Shown: positions 5,308 through 5,589 of the stretch, in pieces
Numbering within the stretch: the stretch's first letter is position 1
How the letters are laid out: every line of letters starts with the position of its first letter
Source of the DNA: Nitrospirota bacterium
GTDB lineage: Bacteria; Nitrospirota; Nitrospiria; Nitrospirales; Nitrospiraceae
Length of the DNA: 5,589 nucleotides
NCBI GenBank assembly: GCA_016201805.1
Contig: JACQCB010000100.1
Location: 1 to 5,589 of the forward strand
Direction of reading: 5' to 3'
Translations under genes and position numbers: made by a program
The notes under the pieces: generated by a model
What the model was told of the DNA's origin: nothing
Database searches by the model: none
The model's input: the letters and a program-made list of their open reading frames with translations, nothing else

Positions 5308-5589
5308 ATGATGGCAGGTCGGTCCAAACAACCGTCGAAGAAAGCTGTAGGACGAGGGCGCATCTTACCGCTGGTCGGCGTGCTGGGCGGGAGCAAAAGC
5401 GACTTCCCTGTGTTGGAGAAAGCCGTGGCCATGCTGGCGCAATTGGGGGTGCCGAGCGAACTCTTGGTGGTGTCGGCCCACCGGACGCCGGATCGTCTTT
5501 TTGCCTATGCGGAGCAGGCCTTCGGGCGAGGTATCGAGGTCATCATTGCCGGGGCGGGAGGCGCCGCGCATCTGCCGGGCATGCTGGCA
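5308..5589 (+). CDS. purE: N5-carboxyaminoimidazole ribonucleotide mutase PurE, N-terminal part; 3' end outside window
   Basis: PurE converts N5-CAIR to CAIR in cytosolic de novo purine synthesis. The 94 visible codons stay open to the right edge and cover about half of a usual class I PurE. Recognisable blocks are GGSKSD (27-32) at the CAIR-phosphate site, VVSAHRTPDRLFAYAE (54-69) with the catalytic His at H58, and IIAGAGGAAHLPGM (79-92). These are class I (mutase) features; a PurK partner would be expected but is not in view. Two adjacent ATGs (5308 and 5311) are possible starts; GGGGA (5301-5305) is better spaced for the second. Both give a basic N-terminal extension of roughly 15 residues compared with typical PurE. 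The usual MGS before the SD motif is GGS here. It is transcribed divergently from the exporter operon and is probably unrelated to it in function. Confidence 0.95.
   Translation, partial: MMAGRSKQPSKKAVGRGRILPLVGVLGGSKSDFPVLEKAVAMLAQLGVPSELLVVSAHRTPDRLFAYAEQAFGRGIEVIIAGAGGAAHLPGMLA

Noticed and set aside
5365..5571. 68-codon minus-strand frame opposite purE
   Set aside because: It is the antisense shadow of the strongly conserved PurE coding sequence, with no domain or start signal.

Overview
The window looks like a chromosomal segment of a GC-rich Gram-negative bacterium. A TolC-type outer membrane channel and a periplasmic adaptor require a double membrane. The protein style and gene mix remind me of Nitrospira-like genomes, but that is an impression only; no marker here fixes the taxon.

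Layout, left to right. (1) Positions 1-154, minus strand: the first 51 codons of a membrane sensor with a four-helix-bundle type N-terminus, running off the left edge. (2) 155-277: a short gap holding a good intrinsic terminator hairpin (248-279) just after the stop codon of the next gene. (3) 278-1954, minus: a half-size ABC exporter with a normal six-helix membrane domain but a nucleotide-binding domain in which nearly every hydrolysis motif is altered. (4) 1993-3522, minus: a TolC/OEP-family outer membrane efflux protein. (5) 3650-5086, minus: an HlyD/AcrA-type membrane fusion protein. (6) 5087-5307: a divergent intergenic region with a near-consensus sigma-70 type promoter firing leftwards, a 10-bp palindrome at its predicted start point, a 12-bp GC-only palindrome, and a weaker candidate promoter firing rightwards. 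(7) 5308-5589, plus: the first 94 codons of purE, running off the right edge.

The three minus-strand genes read as one operon in the order adaptor, outer membrane channel, inner membrane ABC protein, bounded by the promoter at 5118-5146 and the terminator at 248-279. Together they have the parts of a tripartite (type 1 secretion-like) export machine. No substrate, peptidase or tailoring enzyme is visible, so the cargo is unknown.

The most interesting point is the ABC subunit. It keeps the Walker A lysine and Walker B aspartate, but has lost Walker A glycines, the Q-loop glutamine, the LSGGQ glycines, the catalytic glutamate, the D-loop aspartate and the H-loop histidine. No intact ATPase is encoded beside it. 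Either a partner half-transporter is encoded elsewhere, or this exporter works with a non-canonical or non-hydrolysing ABC subunit. A second useful result is that the longest hlyD-like reading frame begins inside the operon promoter, so the true start is the downstream ATG at 5086.
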